Assembly: GCA_946537565.1 (NCBI GenBank) | Contig: CAMNFW010000007.1 | Coordinates: forward strand, 1-19,781 | Direction of reading: 5' to 3' | DNA from: an uncultured Ruminococcus sp. | Lineage (GTDB): Bacteria > Bacillota > Clostridia > Oscillospirales > Ruminococcaceae | Length of the DNA: 19,781 nt | Part shown: positions 1-8,133 of the stretch, piece after piece | How the letters are laid out: the number at the start of each line of letters is the position of its first letter | Position numbering within the stretch: position 1 is the first letter of the stretch | Program-made: the position numbers and the translations under genes | The notes under the pieces: generated by a model | Database searches by the model: none | What the model was told of the DNA's origin: nothing | The model's input: the letters and a program-made list of their open reading frames with translations, nothing else

Positions 1-276
1 AAGCCTATAAGCTCTAAGATCGTCAGCTGTGCCGCTCAGGATATCGGCTTTTGCGGTATCGCCAACATCGACAGCTCATACACCGCAACTCATGTTGATG
101 TCCGTACCGGCTCAAAATGGCTGGGTGACGAAACAGTTACAACTGCTTACAGTATATGCTCCGATTTTTACAGTCATTACAAGCTCTCAAAGTCTGACGT
201 TTACTGCTCTCAGCCTGAACTTACAAAAGATCAGCTTATCGCTGAGCTGACCGCTCTCTGCGATAAATATAGGTAA
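1..276 (+). CDS. C-terminal end of an unrecognised protein (partial)
   Basis: Frame 1 is open from the first base of the window to a TAA at 274-276, giving the last 91 residues of a protein whose start lies outside. I do not recognise the family. The fragment has five cysteines and is rich in Ser, Thr, Asp and Tyr. Its last 20 or so residues look like a charged amphipathic helix ending in DKYR. No membrane segment is visible. A large hairpin begins eight bases after the stop, so the gene probably ends a transcript. That this is coding rests on the long stop-free frame, codon use like its neighbours, and termination just before the hairpin. An internal ATG in another frame gives a competing 73-residue frame that I regard as a shadow. 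Confidence 0.6.
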   Translation, partial: KPISSKIVSCAAQDIGFCGIANIDSSYTATHVDVRTGSKWLGDETVTTAYSICSDFYSHYKLSKSDVYCSQPELTKDQLIAELTALCDKYR

Positions 277-283
277 GAAACTT

Positions 284-326
284 TTAAGGGCACCTCTAAA
301 AACCCACTTTTGAGAGGTGCCCTTAA
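284..326. terminator. 14-bp perfect hairpin after the partial gene
   Basis: Bases 284-297 pair perfectly with 313-326 around a 15-base loop. The stem sits eight bases after the stop at 276. The U-tract is poor on both sides, so termination may be weak. It is also the left end of the possible MITE at 287-434. Confidence 0.6.
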
Positions 327-434
327 GTATATGCAGTGTACAAAAACCATTCAAGTCTTGCCGTTAAACCTGCACCGTAAAAGTATTGAACAAGCTGCAA
401 TCACGGGAATCTCAGAAAATTTTTGAGATGCCCT
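287..434. mobile_element. Possible MITE-like element with inverted ends and TA flanks
   Basis: The left end (from 287, inward on the plus strand) reads AGGGCACCTCTAAAAA. The right end (from 434, inward on the minus strand) reads AGGGCATCTCAAAAA. They differ by one substitution and one single-base gap. Both ends are flanked by TA (285-286 and 435-436), as expected for a target-site duplication of an IS630/mariner-type or some IS5-type transposases. Each end also folds into its own hairpin. There is no coding sequence inside. The right junction supplies the TAA stop of the SUKH gene that reads in from the right. This is inference from structure alone; no second copy is present in the window. 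Confidence 0.4.
405..433 (-). terminator. Hairpin just after the first SUKH gene
   Basis: Bases 405-414 and 424-433 form a 10-bp stem with one mismatch. It begins one base beyond the stop codon of the minus-strand gene that ends at 434. It lacks a clear U-tract on the minus strand and may act only as a 3' stabilising hairpin. Confidence 0.4.
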
Positions 435-916
435 TATTTGTCCTCCGGAAACATTTCATCATAAATGTCTTCCCAGCCTTCTGCTTCTTCTGCATTTTCA
501 AGGGAATTTTCAATGTCAAAATAGTACACTGAATCAAGCAGATCTTCAAAGCTGTCAAATTCCTCTGTGCCAAAATCATCGTCATATATATAGAATTTCC
601 CGGTTTCAAGATTTATGTAAAAATCCCTGAACAATGCCTCTCCAACCAGAAGTCCCTTGAATCCGTCTTCATGATCAAAAGCTTCGTCTGCCATGTAAAA
701 GCTCATACCTACACTTTCAAAAGAAATGTCAATTCCCTTTGTCAGCCTGAGCCAGTCTTTATAATCCTCAGGAAGCTTGTATCCGACAGCCTGCTCCAGC
801 CTTGATATTTCCGCTTCTGATGCGCCTTCCTCGACCTTGCAGACGCCGCCCAGCTCTTCAATTACCTTTATTATTTTAATATAACAGTCATAGCTGTCAG
901 AAATATTTTTGTTCAT
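434..916 (-). CDS. SUKH-family (SMI1/KNR4) protein
   Basis: The product is a 160-residue acidic protein without signal peptide or membrane segment. Residues 32-62 carry the family signature: an alpha-helix of the type EISRLEQAVGYKLPEDYKDW followed by L and G. The C-terminal third is very rich in Asp and Glu. SUKH proteins are known mainly as immunity proteins for contact-dependent or polymorphic toxins, and also as general protein-binding modules in eukaryotic Smi1/Knr4. No toxin gene lies beside it, so immunity is only one possibility. AAGGAG lies seven bases before the ATG at 916, which makes that start secure. The gene is transcribed towards the left and its stop codon TAA is formed at the junction with the possible MITE. 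The strong terminator at 955-1007 separates it from folD, so it probably has its own promoter, which I could not identify with confidence. Confidence 0.85.
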   Translation of the reverse strand: MNKNISDSYDCYIKIIKVIEELGGVCKVEEGASEAEISRLEQAVGYKLPEDYKDWLRLTKGIDISFESVGMSFYMADEAFDHEDGFKGLLVGEALFRDFYINLETGKFYIYDDDFGTEEFDSFEDLLDSVYYFDIENSLENAEEAEGWEDIYDEMFPEDK

Positions 917-954
917 AGTTTTTCTCCTTTTATATAATTTTTACTTTAAATATA

Positions 955-1007
955 AAATGCCCCGAAGTTTTTTCTGCTGAAAACAACTTCGGGGCATTTC
1001 TTTTTTT
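955..1007. terminator. Strong terminator between folD and the SUKH gene
   Basis: Bases 955-969 pair perfectly with 985-999 (15 bp, GC-rich core). T-runs lie on both sides: CTTTTTTT at 1000-1007 on the plus strand and a TTTTATATTT tract on the minus strand. In the minus direction it ends the M16-lgt-folD operon, about 30 bases after the folD stop. Confidence 0.85.
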
Positions 1008-1027
1008 CAGAAATATCAGTTATTTCT

Positions 1028-1885
1028 TTATTCTATGCCTGCCTGCTGTTTTGCGGCAGTAAGAGTGTTTTTCATGAGCATTGCTATCGTCATGGGTCCT
1101 ACTCCGCCGGGAACAGGTGTGATATAACCTGCTCTCTTCTCGGCTGACTCAAAATCCACATCTCCGCAAAGCTTTCCGTTTTCGTCCCTGTCCATTCCAA
1201 CGTCTATGACTACTGCTCCTTCTTTGATCATATCGCCGGTTATGAACTTTGCCCTGCCGATAGCTACTACAAGTATATCTGCTGAAAGACACTTCTCCTT
1301 AAGATCTTTCGTCTTTGAGTGACATATCGTAACAGTTCCGTTTTTCTGGAGAAGCAGCATTGCCTGCGGCTTGCCGACTATATTGCTTCTGCCAACTACT
1401 ACACAGTTCTTGCCGGTTATATCTACTCCGGTGCTTTCTATAAGACGCATAACTCCTGCCGGTGTACAGGGAAGAAATGAATACTCTCCTATCATTATCT
1501 TGCCCACGTTTACAGGGTGGAAAGCATCAACGTCCTTCTCCGGTGATATTGCGTTTATTACAGCCTTTTCATCTATATGTTCCGGCAGCGGCAGCTGAAC
1601 AAGTATACCGTTTACCTTGTCGTCACGGTTAAGTACATCTACAAGATCAAGAAGCTGCTCCTGTGTTGTGTTCTCGTCCAGCGCATACTCATAGGACTGG
1701 AAGCCTACTGCTTCACACGCCTTTTTCTTGTTGTTAACGTAAACTCTTGAGGCTGAATTGTTTCCGACTATCACTACAGCCAGTCCGACCTTGAGTCCGT
1801 TTTCCTCCTTAAGTCTTGCAGCCTCCTGTGCTACTTCCTCTTTTACTGCTGCTGAAACAGCCTTGCCGTCAATTATCTGTGCCAT
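1028..1885 (-). CDS. folD: Bifunctional methylene-tetrahydrofolate dehydrogenase / cyclohydrolase FolD
   Basis: FolD interconverts 5,10-methylene-THF, 5,10-methenyl-THF and 10-formyl-THF in the cytosol, using NADP, and supplies one-carbon units for purine and fMet-tRNA synthesis. The 285-residue length is normal. Family motifs are visible: [13 protein letters not shown] with the catalytic lysine near residue 55, the substrate-site stretch [11 protein letters not shown] near residue 95, the Rossmann motif [12 protein letters not shown] near residue 165, and the signature [10 protein letters not shown] near the C-terminus. Two ATGs are possible. The one at 1891 directly abuts the Shine-Dalgarno GGAGGT, whereas the one at 1885 lies seven bases from GGAGG, so I chose 1885. 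It is the last gene of the minus-strand operon, 23 bases after lgt (17 if the 1891 ATG is used), and is followed by the terminator at 955-1007. Confidence 0.97.
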   Translation of the reverse strand: MAQIIDGKAVSAAVKEEVAQEAARLKEENGLKVGLAVVIVGNNSASRVYVNNKKKACEAVGFQSYEYALDENTTQEQLLDLVDVLNRDDKVNGILVQLPLPEHIDEKAVINAISPEKDVDAFHPVNVGKIMIGEYSFLPCTPAGVMRLIESTGVDITGKNCVVVGRSNIVGKPQAMLLLQKNGTVTICHSKTKDLKEKCLSADILVVAIGRAKFITGDMIKEGAVVIDVGMDRDENGKLCGDVDFESAEKRAGYITPVPGGVGPMTIAMLMKNTLTAAKQQAGIE

Positions 1886-1908
1886 GTTCATACCTCCGTA
1901 TTATTTTC

Positions 1909-3081
1909 TTAGGACTCATTGTCCCTATGTTCAGTATTTTCTTCAGTTTCAGGTTCTTTTTCCGGTTCAGATTCTTCTGCATCTGCCTCCGGTTCGTCAT
2001 CATCGTCGTCATCTATGGGCGGAAGCTCGCCTACATCATCGTCATCGTCAACAGGCGGAAGTATACCTTCATCATCGTCATCATCATCGTGTCCGCCAGG
2101 CTCGTCCATTCCCATGCGCTTGCGGCGGGATTCCTCGATAAGTTTTCTCGATTCCTCAGTGTCAGAATACAGCACATAATCCTCCGGCGAACGCTTTACC
2201 CGGAAGAACATCACTATCTGCAATATTATTGATACTATAAGTATAACTACTGAAAGTGCCTGGGATACTCTTATGTTGCCCAGCATAAGGCTGTCTGTGC
2301 GAAGTCCTTCTACCACAGCTCTCTCAGCTCCGTACCATGCCATGTACATAAGCAGAAGCTGTCCGTCATATTTTCTGTGTTTCGACCAGAATGACAGCAA
2401 TACAAAGCCAAGTATGCACCATACAGACTCATAAAGAAAGCAGGGGTGAACTGGTTTCTCCCATAGCATTTCAATGCCGCTGTTATACATTTCTCCGCCA
2501 ATCTGGGTCTGTTCAAGAATAGTTTGCTGTATCCTGCCGCCGGTCATGCCGAATATACTGTCTGTATTGGTTCCGAACGCCTCCTGGTTTACAAAATTAC
2601 CCCAGCGTCCGATTCCCTGCCCGATAAGCAGTCCCAGCACCGTTACGTCCAGCATTGGCAGCTTTTTTACCTTGCGTATCTTGCATATTATCAGCCCGAC
2701 TATCAGTGCGCCGATTATTCCGCCGTATATCGCAAGTCCTCCGCCACGGATATTTATCGCCGCCTTAAAAGTCTCCCAAAAAGTGTCACGCTTATAGTCT
2801 TCCCACTTCATTGCCACAAAATATGCTCTTGCTCCGATTATTCCGCCGATAACTCCGCCGATGACCGCATCTATTCCCCGGTCAGGGTCGATCCCGAAAC
2901 GCTTCATCTTCGGCAGACCATATGCCAGCGCCAGTATTAGTCCTACCGTTATGATTATTCCGTACCATGTGATCGACAAACCAAATATCGTAAACGCTGT
3001 CGGATCAATGTCAAATGAAAGTCCCAATTCCGGAAACTGTATTTCATCTGACGGAAGTCTGTTTGTTATTTCCTCTGTCAT
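1909..3081 (-). CDS. lgt: Prolipoprotein diacylglyceryl transferase with Asp-rich C-terminal tail
   Basis: Lgt moves diacylglycerol from phosphatidylglycerol to the lipobox cysteine of prelipoproteins in the cytoplasmic membrane. The core (about residues 1-297) has about seven hydrophobic segments and the family motifs: WYGIIITVGLI (39-49), GGLAIYGGIIG (114-124), the signature GQGIGRWGNFVNQEAFG (154-170), HPCFLYES (212-219) and an ERAVVEGLRTD stretch (253-263) matching the conserved C-terminal arginine region. The usual length is 260-300 residues; this protein has 390. The extra 90 or so residues form a basic stretch followed by a tail (331-390) with three runs of five or six Asp spaced by EGILPPV and VGELPPI, then a Glu/Pro-rich end. 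The tail should lie on the cytoplasmic side if the standard Lgt topology holds. The ATG overlaps the stop of the upstream M16 gene (ATGA), which implies translational coupling. Confidence 0.95.
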   Translation of the reverse strand: MTEEITNRLPSDEIQFPELGLSFDIDPTAFTIFGLSITWYGIIITVGLILALAYGLPKMKRFGIDPDRGIDAVIGGVIGGIIGARAYFVAMKWEDYKRDTFWETFKAAINIRGGGLAIYGGIIGALIVGLIICKIRKVKKLPMLDVTVLGLLIGQGIGRWGNFVNQEAFGTNTDSIFGMTGGRIQQTILEQTQIGGEMYNSGIEMLWEKPVHPCFLYESVWCILGFVLLSFWSKHRKYDGQLLLMYMAWYGAERAVVEGLRTDSLMLGNIRVSQALSVVILIVSIILQIVMFFRVKRSPEDYVLYSDTEESRKLIEESRRKRMGMDEPGGHDDDDDDEGILPPVDDDDDVGELPPIDDDDDDEPEADAEESEPEKEPETEENTEHRDNES

Positions 3082-4367
3082 TGCTGCACCGCCTTTCCTT
3101 CTATTACTGACAGCACAAGTCTGTCAGGTCTCAGTTCTGTTTTTATAAAATCCTCTGTTTCAATTCTGGTCACCTCAGAAAGCGCCTGTATCGTATCATA
3201 GGGAAGTATGCCTTCAAGGTGACTGTTGAGCATGATATGAGCTGTTGCTTCAACATTGTTAAGCTCCCGTATCAGAACTCCATAGGCTGATTTTTTTATT
3301 CTCTGAAAATCCTTTTCATTCAGACCTTCACTGTTGATGCGCCCTATCTCCGCTGTCATTGCCTGACGTATCTTATCAGCTTCCGGGGATTCGCCGCTGA
3401 ATATTACCGAAAAATAGCCGTCTCCGCAGAAAACCTCGCTGGTGAAGCTGGAATTTATCACCCCTTCACCTAAAAGCTTCTGGTACATCTCCGAAGATGC
3501 GTCCGTCAGCAGTGAAGCTGCCATTGAAGCTGCAACAGTCTTTTTCAGCTTTTCACTTCCCGCAGCCGGTCTGCATTTATATCCCAGGTGGAATATATCC
3601 GTTCCTACAGGCTGCTGCTCCCGTATCTCCGGCTGTACGATCTCCTCCAGTTCATCCGGAAATACCTTTTCAAGCTTCTTATCCCGGCACGGCTTAAGAT
3701 ATTTGTCACATACCTCCAGCACCTTGTTTGCCTCTACGTTTCCTGCCACAGACAATACCATATTATTCAGATTATAAAATGAATCATAGCACTTGTAAAG
3801 CAGCTCCGGTGTGATCTTTGCAATGCTTTCCTCTGTGCCTGCAATGTCGATCTTTACCGGGTGAGAATGATACATACACCTGAGCATATTGAAAAATACT
3901 CTCCACTCCGGCCTGTCATTGGTCATTTTTATCTCCTGACCGATTATGCCCCTTTCCTTGTCCACATTCTCTTGTGTAAAATATGGATTCTGCACCAGCT
4001 CAAGAAGTATCTTCAGATTCTCCTGATAATTTCTCGTACAGCTGAAAAGATAACAGGTGCGATCAAAGGTGGTAAAGGCATTTCCGCTGGCACCGGTCTT
4101 TGCATAAAGCTCAAAGGCTCCGCAGTCTTCATTCTCAAAAAGCTTATGCTCCAGATAATGAGCAATTCCCTCCGGCACTTCCGTAAAGCTGCTGTCGCCC
4201 TCAGTCCTGAATATATTGTTCACAGAACCGTATTTCGTGCCGAAAACCGCCTCAACACTGCTGAATCCCGGCATTTCACAAATATATATATCAAGTCCGC
4301 TGCTGTGCTTTATGTGTATACAGCTCTCACCGGCAAGGCTGCTTCTGATGATATTTTTCTCAGTCAT
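3078..4367 (-). CDS. M16-family zinc peptidase, active-type subunit (YmfH-like)
   Basis: This 429-residue cytosolic protein carries the inverted zinc motif of pitrilysin-type peptidases: H70-Y-L-E73-H74 in the stretch HYLEHKLFEN. A downstream acidic ligand is probably E145 in GQEIKM. The stretch ASGNAFTTFDRTCYLF (about 93-108) matches the conserved beta-strand region of the family. M16 enzymes degrade or process small unfolded peptides inside a clamshell chamber; bacterial members often work as heterodimers of one active and one inactive subunit, as in YmfF/YmfH and AlbE/AlbF. The upstream gene in this operon is the inactive type, so a heterodimer is likely. It overlaps both neighbours by four bases (ATGA). 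The substrate is unknown. Nothing in the window suggests a bacteriocin cluster, so a housekeeping role like that of YmfH is more likely than an AlbF role. Confidence 0.92.
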   Translation of the reverse strand: MTEKNIIRSSLAGESCIHIKHSSGLDIYICEMPGFSSVEAVFGTKYGSVNNIFRTEGDSSFTEVPEGIAHYLEHKLFENEDCGAFELYAKTGASGNAFTTFDRTCYLFSCTRNYQENLKILLELVQNPYFTQENVDKERGIIGQEIKMTNDRPEWRVFFNMLRCMYHSHPVKIDIAGTEESIAKITPELLYKCYDSFYNLNNMVLSVAGNVEANKVLEVCDKYLKPCRDKKLEKVFPDELEEIVQPEIREQQPVGTDIFHLGYKCRPAAGSEKLKKTVAASMAASLLTDASSEMYQKLLGEGVINSSFTSEVFCGDGYFSVIFSGESPEADKIRQAMTAEIGRINSEGLNEKDFQRIKKSAYGVLIRELNNVEATAHIMLNSHLEGILPYDTIQALSEVTRIETEDFIKTELRPDRLVLSVIEGKAVQQ

Positions 4368-5626
4368 TGATCTGCCTCCCTGCTGAGCATGGTGTACACG
4401 CAGTCAAGCCCCAGTGACTGAGCTGCATTCACTATCCTTGCTTTTGTCACCTTTCTGTAGTCCATGAGCTGTTCCTCCGGAGATGAACTGCTGCCCTCGC
4501 AGAACCGTTCAAAATACCACGATCCTACCGACGAAGGTGTATCTCCTACGGTGGCAAAGCGGTTTTCAAGCATGAGGAATACATTTTCAACTTCCTCGTC
4601 TGTGATGTCACCGTTTATGACCGCACTTATCTGATTCATTATCTCTTCCCGTGCTTTTTCAAGCTTGTCCCGGTCAACTCCGCTGTCAATGACAAGTGTG
4701 TTCTTCGACGGTTCAAATCCTGACGAACAATAATAACACAGACTGAGCCTCTCACGGACATTGACAAACAGCTTGGATACCGGTGTTCCGCCAAGAATAT
4801 GGCTAAGCATTTTCAGTGCAAAAATATCATCACTGTCACTTTTGAAGCACATGAACATTCTGCACTGCCTTACGTCCATTTCCTCACTGACTTCTTTAGT
4901 TTCAGGCTTAAGAGGACTTTTGCTCCGGAATACCGGTGCGGTGCAGCTGCGGTCCAATGCCGAAAAGCTCTCCCTGAACATTTTCTCAAATCCAGGATCT
5001 CCCTCCGGCGCACATACATAAATCTCTACCGGCGCTGTTTCAAGAAGCTTTCTATACGCTTCATAAGCAGCTTTTGGTGTAACACTCTCCGCCTGTTCTC
5101 TCGTTCCGCAGCTTGATGAAGCAGAAGGTTCTCCGCAAAATGCCGTTTCACTCAGTCTCGCCGCAGCATATGAACGCTTGTCATTCAGCTCGCTGTCTAT
5201 GCGGTCAAGGATCTCCCGGCGGCATATCTCAAATACTGTGCTTTCAAATTCCCCGTTTTCTGCACTGGGACTGAATAAACAGTCTCTCAGCAGCTCCGCC
5301 ATGCTGCCTTCGGTATCTTCACCGTCAATGGTGAATCTGCTGCATATGCATGAAGCACTAAGCCCTAATATCTGCACATCTCCACGCTTTCTGATGAACG
5401 TGCCAAGAGACATACCGTATAATGAGGACAGCTCCTCATTCATTTTTGCAACCGTGGGAAAACGGCTGCTGACAGTGCCAAGCATGGTCATCGCCAGTGC
5501 ATTTGCTGCTGCATCTGCGGAAAGAGGAACTATGAAACGGACGATCACAGACACTGTCTTGAACTTGCTGTCAGCTGAACAGGAAAATCCCGTTCCCTCC
5601 GTCAGTTCCTTTCTGCTGTATATCAT
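4364..5626 (-). CDS. M16-family peptidase-like protein, inactive-type subunit (YmfF-like)
   Basis: The 420-residue product shares the overall M16 architecture: an N-terminal strand VSVIVRFIVPLSADAAANAL where active members carry the zinc region, and a C-terminal half with RERLSLCYYCSSGF and SWYFERFCEG. It has no HxxEH motif, so it cannot bind the catalytic zinc in the normal way. In known pairs the zinc-less subunit completes the chamber and contributes substrate-binding Arg/Tyr residues. It is the first gene of the operon M16-M16-lgt-folD. The ATG at 5626 has only a modest site, GGAG 13 bases upstream, so initiation may be weak. A leader of about 160 bases separates it from the extended -10 promoter at 5792-5820. 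Assignment is by partner, length and pattern. Confidence 0.85.
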   Translation of the reverse strand: MIYSRKELTEGTGFSCSADSKFKTVSVIVRFIVPLSADAAANALAMTMLGTVSSRFPTVAKMNEELSSLYGMSLGTFIRKRGDVQILGLSASCICSRFTIDGEDTEGSMAELLRDCLFSPSAENGEFESTVFEICRREILDRIDSELNDKRSYAAARLSETAFCGEPSASSSCGTREQAESVTPKAAYEAYRKLLETAPVEIYVCAPEGDPGFEKMFRESFSALDRSCTAPVFRSKSPLKPETKEVSEEMDVRQCRMFMCFKSDSDDIFALKMLSHILGGTPVSKLFVNVRERLSLCYYCSSGFEPSKNTLVIDSGVDRDKLEKAREEIMNQISAVINGDITDEEVENVFLMLENRFATVGDTPSSVGSWYFERFCEGSSSSPEEQLMDYRKVTKARIVNAAQSLGLDCVYTMLSREADQ

Positions 5627-5791
5627 ATTTTATATTACACTCCATTCGTGCTTTTACAGAAACCTGACAGCCGGAAATAGTATTGCAGATTGCAGTGACG
5701 CTCTTCTTTGCCGCACATGATCGCTGCGGTCTCTATAGAATCATTTATCTTGTGAAAGCCGATATCCCTCAGCCAACAAAATACCAAGTTT

Positions 5792-5820
5792 ATTATACCA
5801 CATATCAACATTAATTTCCA
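5792..5820 (-). promoter_or_regulatory. Extended -10 promoter for the M16-lgt-folD operon
   Basis: On the minus strand the sequence TGGTATAAT ends at 5792, a perfect -10 hexamer with the TGn extension. The -35 region 17 bases upstream is TGGAAA, a poor match, as is common for extended -10 promoters. The start point would be about 5785, leaving a leader of about 160 bases. Confidence 0.6.
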
Positions 5821-5964
5821 TACCTTTTATATATTTAATTTTTTTACCTATACTTCACTGCCGCAATTCCATGTTTTTGCCTCCGCTGCCGATATTAAAG
5901 TAAACTGCATATGTCACTAAAATTATGCTTTCTATATTATGCCGTAAAATTTTCACAAAAATAC

Positions 5965-5993
5965 TTGATTTTTTATTTATTATGATGTAAAAT
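5965..5993 (+). promoter_or_regulatory. Sigma-A type promoter for the second SUKH gene
   Basis: TTGATT (5965-5970), 17 bases, then TAAAAT (5988-5993). It lies 50 bases upstream of the ATG at 6043. A further TATAAT at 5993-5998 overlaps but has no well-spaced -35. Confidence 0.6.
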
Positions 5994-6042
5994 ATAATTG
6001 TATAATTATTGTGTTCAGCCAAAGCTTTAATGGAGGTTTATT

Positions 6043-6579
6043 ATGTTTGAAGGTTTCGATTTTACTGATTTCTGGGACGACGGCAGCTACGCTCTTAAAA
6101 ACTATGTCGGCGAACCGCCTACAGATGAAATGATAAAGTCTGTGGAGACTGAACTCGGCTATAAGCTCCCCGCTTCCTATATCTGGCTAATCAGGCATCA
6201 TAACGGCGGTGTTCCCCTTAAAACAGCCTTTCCCACAAGTTCGCCTACCAGCTGGGCTGATGACCATATCGCTATCGAAGGTATCTACGGCATCGACCGG
6301 AATAAGCCTAATTCCCTTTGCGGCAGTTTCAGCAGTCAGTTCTGGATAAGTGAATGGGGATATCCGGATATCGGAGTCGCCATTTGCGACTGCCCCTCCG
6401 CCGGTCACGATATGATCTTCCTCGATTACTCAGAATGTGGAAAAGACGGTGAACCTAAAGTCGTTCACATCGACCAGGAAGACGATTATCTCATCACTCC
6501 CCTGGCTGATAGCTTTGAACTGTTTATCCGAGGTCTCGTGGACGAGGAAAGCTTCGAGACTGAGGATTTCGACGAGTAA
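6043..6579 (+). CDS. SUKH-family (SMI1/KNR4) protein
   Basis: The 178-residue cytosolic protein has the typical SUKH-1 pattern: an N-terminal helix with DEMIKSVETELGYKLPASY, then WLIRHHNGG (48-56), an IYGID stretch (near 86-90), EWGYPDIGVAICDCPSAGHD (about 106-125), and a later block with LDYS and VVHIDQEDD ending in an FELFIRGL helix. It is a fuller match to the family than the SUKH gene at 434-916. Many SUKH-1 proteins protect against secreted nuclease or deaminase toxins, but no toxin gene is adjacent, so it is an orphan whose partner is unknown. TGGAGG lies eight bases before the ATG. It has its own promoter (5965-5993), and a 137-base gap to the next gene suggests a separate transcript or weak read-through. 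Confidence 0.93.
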   Translation: MFEGFDFTDFWDDGSYALKNYVGEPPTDEMIKSVETELGYKLPASYIWLIRHHNGGVPLKTAFPTSSPTSWADDHIAIEGIYGIDRNKPNSLCGSFSSQFWISEWGYPDIGVAICDCPSAGHDMIFLDYSECGKDGEPKVVHIDQEDDYLITPLADSFELFIRGLVDEESFETEDFDE

Positions 6580-6716
6580 ATTCATTTAAGCAAAATCACT
6601 GTTAAAAAAGTTTACCAAAGAAAATGCAGGTTAGTTTCATTAACTGATCCGATATTTCTAATTACTTTACTATTTATAATATCAGGGCTTCAGCCCTCTT
6701 ATCAGGAGGCGATAAT

Positions 6717-7997
6717 ATGAACATGATTGACATCATCAACAAGACCAAACGAGCTGTTCCTCTGACTGAACAGGAAATCTCATGGCTGGTCAGCGGCTTT
6801 ACCAACAGCAATATCCCCGATCACCAGATGTCCGCCTGGCTTATGGCTGTGTGTCTCAACGGTCTTACCAATGAAGAAACCGCTGCACTGACTGCTGCTA
6901 TGCGTGACAGTGGCAATATCCTCGACCTTAAATGTATCGGCAATATCACTGCCGATAAACACAGCACCGGCGGTGTTGGTGACAAAACCAGTCTCATTGT
7001 CGGTCCTGCTGCCGCTGCCTGCGGTATCGCTGTTCCTAAAATGTCCGGACGAGGTCTCGGTCACACCGGCGGCACCATCGACAAGCTGGAAAGTATCCCC
7101 GGCTTCCGCACTGAACTGGAATTCAGTGAATTTGCCGGTATAGTCCAAAAAACCGGCTTCTCTATCATCTCGCAGACCAGCAGCCTTTGCCCTGCTGACA
7201 AAAAAATCTATGCCCTCAGAAATGTCACCGGTACTGTTGATAGTATCCCCCTCATCTGCGCAAGCATTATGAGCAAAAAACTTGCCCTGAATGCCGACTG
7301 TATCCTGCTGGACGTTAAATGCGGCTCAGGCGCTTTCATGAAAACCCGTCAGGATGCTCAGAAGCTCGCTGACCTTATGGAAAAAACCGGCAAAGCTGCC
7401 GGTAAAAAATGCCGTGCCGTTATCACTGATATGAACAGCCCCCTGGGAAATAATATCGGCAACGCCCTCGAAGTTAAAGAGGCTGTGGAGATCCTTCAGG
7501 GTAAGAAAAAAGGTAAACTCTATGATATCTCCATGATGCTTACCGCTAATATGCTGGAGCTTGCCGGTAAAGGCAGCTGTGAGGAATGCCTCGCTATGGC
7601 TGAAAATGCTGTTTCCTCCGGCTCTGCCCTCGAAATACTCAGAAAAACTATCGAATTACAAGGCGGTGACTGCCGTATCTGCGACGATACTTCTTTGCTC
7701 CCTCAGCCTCGGTTCAGCCATGAGATCCGTGCCCCCCGTGATGTCGAGATCAGATCTGTCAACTGTGAAGAAATCGGAATGGCTTCCCTTCTGCTGGGCG
7801 CCGGAAGAGCTTCTAAAAATGATCCTGTCGATCTCACTGCCGGTATTGTCATGGAATGTGAACTGGGCGATAAAATCTCTATGGACGCTCCGCTGATGAC
7901 ACTGTATTCATCTGTTTGCAGTGATTTCTCCGAGGCTGCCGTCAGAGCCTATAATGCCCTCGGATTCCGGGATATCTGCGGAACAGTTTTCAACTAA
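6717..7997 (+). CDS. pdp: Pyrimidine-nucleoside phosphorylase
   Basis: The enzyme cleaves uridine, thymidine and deoxyuridine with phosphate, giving the base and (deoxy)ribose 1-phosphate, in pyrimidine salvage. Length (426) and motifs are typical of nucleoside phosphorylase family II: phosphate-binding KHSTGGVGDKTS (81-92), signature SGRGLGHTGGTIDKLE (110-125), and the pyrimidine-binding residues R168, S183 and K187 in LRNVTGTVDSIPLICASIMS. Position 108 is Lys, as in the broad-specificity Firmicute enzymes; E. coli thymidine phosphorylase has Met at the equivalent place. I therefore prefer pdp over deoA. AGGAGG is 7-8 bases before the ATG. Just upstream lie a perfect TATAAT (6675-6680) without a good -35 and a small hairpin AGGGC-TTCA-GCCCT (6684-6697) seven bases before the Shine-Dalgarno, which might modulate translation. 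No clear terminator follows. Cytidine deaminase (13255-13653) would feed the same pathway. Confidence 0.96.
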   Translation: MNMIDIINKTKRAVPLTEQEISWLVSGFTNSNIPDHQMSAWLMAVCLNGLTNEETAALTAAMRDSGNILDLKCIGNITADKHSTGGVGDKTSLIVGPAAAACGIAVPKMSGRGLGHTGGTIDKLESIPGFRTELEFSEFAGIVQKTGFSIISQTSSLCPADKKIYALRNVTGTVDSIPLICASIMSKKLALNADCILLDVKCGSGAFMKTRQDAQKLADLMEKTGKAAGKKCRAVITDMNSPLGNNIGNALEVKEAVEILQGKKKGKLYDISMMLTANMLELAGKGSCEECLAMAENAVSSGSALEILRKTIELQGGDCRICDDTSLLPQPRFSHEIRAPRDVEIRSVNCEEIGMASLLLGAGRASKNDPVDLTAGIVMECELGDKISMDAPLMTLYSSVCSDFSEAAVRAYNALGFRDICGTVFN

Positions 7998-8014
7998 TTT
8001 TCATATAATATGTA

Positions 8015-8043
8015 TTGATTATTCTGGAATTATATGTTATAAT
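8015..8043 (+). promoter_or_regulatory. Strong sigma-A promoter for the zinc-ribbon gene
   Basis: TTGATT (8015-8020), 17 bases, then TATAAT (8038-8043) preceded by TGT, giving both a -35 and an extended -10. It lies 91 bases before the ATG at 8134. Confidence 0.8.
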
Positions 8044-8133
8044 AAACATAGATCAGACCTCAGTAAATGCTCTGATGTCTGTCCAGGAGTATCATTACTC
8101 TATATAATTTTAACATAAACGGAGGTAATTGAA

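Larger units (their letters stand above)
5627..6042. other. Divergent intergenic region of 416 bases
   Basis: It separates the minus-strand M16-lgt-folD operon from the plus-strand SUKH gene. It holds a minus-strand extended -10 promoter (5792-5820) and a plus-strand promoter (5965-5993). The remainder is AT-rich. I see no convincing ORF, large hairpin or long repeat. A 27-codon minus-strand frame in the operon leader (5635-5718) lacks a ribosome site. Confidence 0.6.

Noticed and set aside
1919..2179. Plus-strand Ser-rich ORF opposite the lgt tail
   Set aside because: It is the complement of the Asp-codon runs of lgt and has no ribosome site.
5635..5718. 27-codon minus-strand frame in the leader of the M16-lgt-folD operon, with three Cys
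   Set aside because: There is no Shine-Dalgarno before its ATG at 5718 and no attenuator-like structure, so a leader peptide is not supported.
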